From: Syntrophobacteraceae bacterium
GTDB lineage: Bacteria > Desulfobacterota > Syntrophobacteria > Syntrophobacterales > Syntrophobacteraceae
Direction: 5' to 3'
DNA: 35,165 bases
Assembly: GCA_017881795.1 (NCBI GenBank)
Contig: JADGQM010000006.1
Span: 1 to 35,165, forward strand
Every line of letters starts with the position of its first letter. Position 1 is the stretch's first letter. Below are positions 33,908-35,165 of this stretch, one piece after another. The notes beneath the pieces were generated by a model, which was not told where the DNA came from, did not search any database, and saw nothing but the letters and a program-made list of their open reading frames with translations. The position numbers and the translations under genes are program-made.

Positions 33908-34795
33908 ATGAGCGATATCAGCGAAACGGCAGAGCGCTTGCAGCAGCACATGAAAATGCTGACGGTCACCATCGGGGAACGCAGCGTTTATCGACCAGAA
34001 AACCTTCTGAAGACCAGGGCCTACATCGAATCCTTTTACCGGGACTTGGGTTTGCCCGTCGAAAGTCAGATTTATCGCTACAAAGATCTCGAAGTGGCGA
34101 ACGTTATCACCCGGATTGACCTTGGTGAAAACCCATCGCGTCTTTTTGTCCTCGGGGCCCACTATGACTCGGTCGCAGGGACCGTGGGAGCCGACGACAA
34201 TGCCGCCGCCATTGCCGTGCAACTCGAGACGGCAAGGCAGCTCAAGGATATGACCGGCGCCTCGAAATCGAATGTTTCCGTGAAGATCGTCTCGTTCGCT
34301 CTGGAAGAACCCCCCACCTATGCAACGCGCCATATGGGGAGTAAGGTCTATGCCAGGCAGGCCAGGAGGGACGGCGCGAAGATCGAGGGGATGATCTGCC
34401 TAGAGATGGTGGGATATTTCTGTGATGAACCGGGGTGTCAGAGCTATCCTTTTCCGTTGATGTTCATGAATTACCCGAAGGAGGGCAACTTCATCGGCAT
34501 TGTTGGAAACTCGAGCTCACGTGGGCTGACCCGCTCCCTGGAGCATGCTTTTCAGAAAAACCCGAGTCTGCCGGTGGTCACCCTCACGGCCCCGCTCAAT
34601 GGATGGGTGCTGCCATCCGTCAGGTTGAGCGATCATTCGTCCTTTTGGGACGAAAATTACAGAGCGGTCATGGTCACGGATTCGGCCTTTTATCGGAACC
34701 CCCACTATCACCTTTCATCCGATACCATGGATAAGCTTGACTTTCGACGCATGGCCGAGCTCGTCAAGAGCCTGCTCATCTTTTTCGGGTCCTGA
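33908..34795 (+). CDS. M28-family zinc aminopeptidase
   Basis: The 295-residue protein starts at ATG 33908, chosen because GGGAGAGGAA lies 6 bases upstream. M28 zinc ligands are visible: His and Asp in LGAHYDSVAGTVGADDNAAA, the catalytic Glu pair in FALEEPP, Glu/Asp in LEMVGYF, and His near the end in NPHYHLSSDT. The family removes N-terminal residues from peptides. In the same frame before 33908 the DNA reads LIKKVFYTLAQILLPVLLV, a likely signal peptide, but the only start codon for it is GTG 33866, inside the hydrophobic stretch. The exported form may therefore have lost its start. The radical SAM gene follows 5 bases after the stop. Confidence 0.85.
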   Translation: MSDISETAERLQQHMKMLTVTIGERSVYRPENLLKTRAYIESFYRDLGLPVESQIYRYKDLEVANVITRIDLGENPSRLFVLGAHYDSVAGTVGADDNAAAIAVQLETARQLKDMTGASKSNVSVKIVSFALEEPPTYATRHMGSKVYARQARRDGAKIEGMICLEMVGYFCDEPGCQSYPFPLMFMNYPKEGNFIGIVGNSSSRGLTRSLEHAFQKNPSLPVVTLTAPLNGWVLPSVRLSDHSSFWDENYRAVMVTDSAFYRNPHYHLSSDTMDKLDFRRMAELVKSLLIFFGS

Positions 34796-34800
34796 ACGCC

Positions 34801-35165
34801 ATGGACGTGATTGAAATCGAGGCCCGGACGGCTCTGGTCCGCTCCAAAATTCCCGGCGTCAGCTACGTAATCAATCCCTACCTCGGGTGTGCTCATGGAT
34901 GTTTGTATTGCTACGCCGTCTTCATGCGGAAATATTCCCGCTGCCACACGCATGCCCGATGGGGTGATTTTGTGGAGTGCAAAGCAAATATCGTCGAGCT
35001 CCTGCGAAAGGAGCTGAGTCGTAAAAAGAGCCCGGGGTCCGTCATGGTTTCCAGCGTCTGTGACCCTTACCAGCCGGTAGAGCGGCGAAGGCAGCTCACG
35101 AGGGGCTGTATCGAGGTTTTGCGTGAGTTCGAGTGGGAGGTGGAAATCCTCACACGATCGCCGCT
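34801..35165 (+). CDS. SplB-like radical SAM protein (3' partial)
   Basis: ATG 34801, just after the M28 stop, opens a frame that runs off the window end. The first 121 residues include NPYLGCAHGCLYCYA, with the radical SAM CxxxCxxC motif near residues 30-37, and VSSVCDPYQPVERRRQLTRG. This is the pattern of the SPL-family radical SAM proteins related to spore photoproduct lyase. The role is not known for these non-spore relatives. It may be co-transcribed with the peptidase. Confidence 0.85.
   Translation, partial: MDVIEIEARTALVRSKIPGVSYVINPYLGCAHGCLYCYAVFMRKYSRCHTHARWGDFVECKANIVELLRKELSRKKSPGSVMVSSVCDPYQPVERRRQLTRGCIEVLREFEWEVEILTRSP

Overview
The window looks like a chromosomal stretch of a Gram-negative, hopanoid-making bacterium, possibly Desulfobacterota/Deltaproteobacteria-like; no ribosomal RNA is present to fix the taxon. 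The grounds are lipoprotein and signal-peptide genes, MlaC and TolC envelope proteins, the hopanoid-modification trio hpnJ-hpnK-hpnI, many PAS-type histidine kinases, and a sigma-54 regulator together with two good sigma-54 promoter motifs.

Layout. 1-4.3 kb: 3' end of a phosphoketolase gene, a patatin-like lipase gene that has lost its catalytic half, a palindromic repeat element, an RNB-domain ribonuclease, and two small secreted proteins (one of the Spy/LTXXQ type). 4.3-6.2 kb: ftsH. 6.2-14.5 kb: signalling block with an unknown protein, a PAS histidine kinase, and a CheB-CheR-PAS fusion translationally coupled to a multi-PAS histidine kinase. 14.8-19.7 kb: a TVP38/VTT membrane protein, a periplasmic protein, and hpnJ-hpnK-hpnI. 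19.7-21.8 kb: opposing MlaC/HpnM-like and TolC genes, separated from hpnI by a large perfect palindrome. 21.9-23.3 kb: a second ChbG/HpnK-type deacetylase behind a sigma-54 promoter motif, and a lone receiver-domain protein. 23.6-28.9 kb (minus strand): MscS-type channel, sensor kinase, QseG-like lipoprotein and sigma-54 activator, laid out like GlrK-QseG-GlrR. 29-33.7 kb: accessory zone with a small RiPP-like operon (lasso-type B2 protease, PqqD-like RRE protein, candidate precursor peptides) behind a sigma-54 promoter motif, a half attC-like site, an IS4-like insertion sequence, and an antitoxin next to a MazF-type toxin gene broken by a stop codon. 33.9-35.2 kb: an M28 peptidase and the start of a SplB-like radical SAM gene.

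How the parts fit. HpnI, HpnK and HpnJ are known to act in turn on bacteriohopanetetrol (GlcNAc transfer, deacetylation, radical SAM ring contraction to the cyclitol ether). The neighbouring MlaC-like and TolC-like proteins suggest an envelope-lipid locus. The sigma-54 activator could in principle act on the two sigma-54 promoters in the window, one before the second deacetylase and one before the RiPP-like genes; this is inference. The RiPP-like operon is the best candidate for something undescribed: it has the leader-binding and protease proteins of lasso-peptide systems but no visible asparagine-synthetase-like cyclase.
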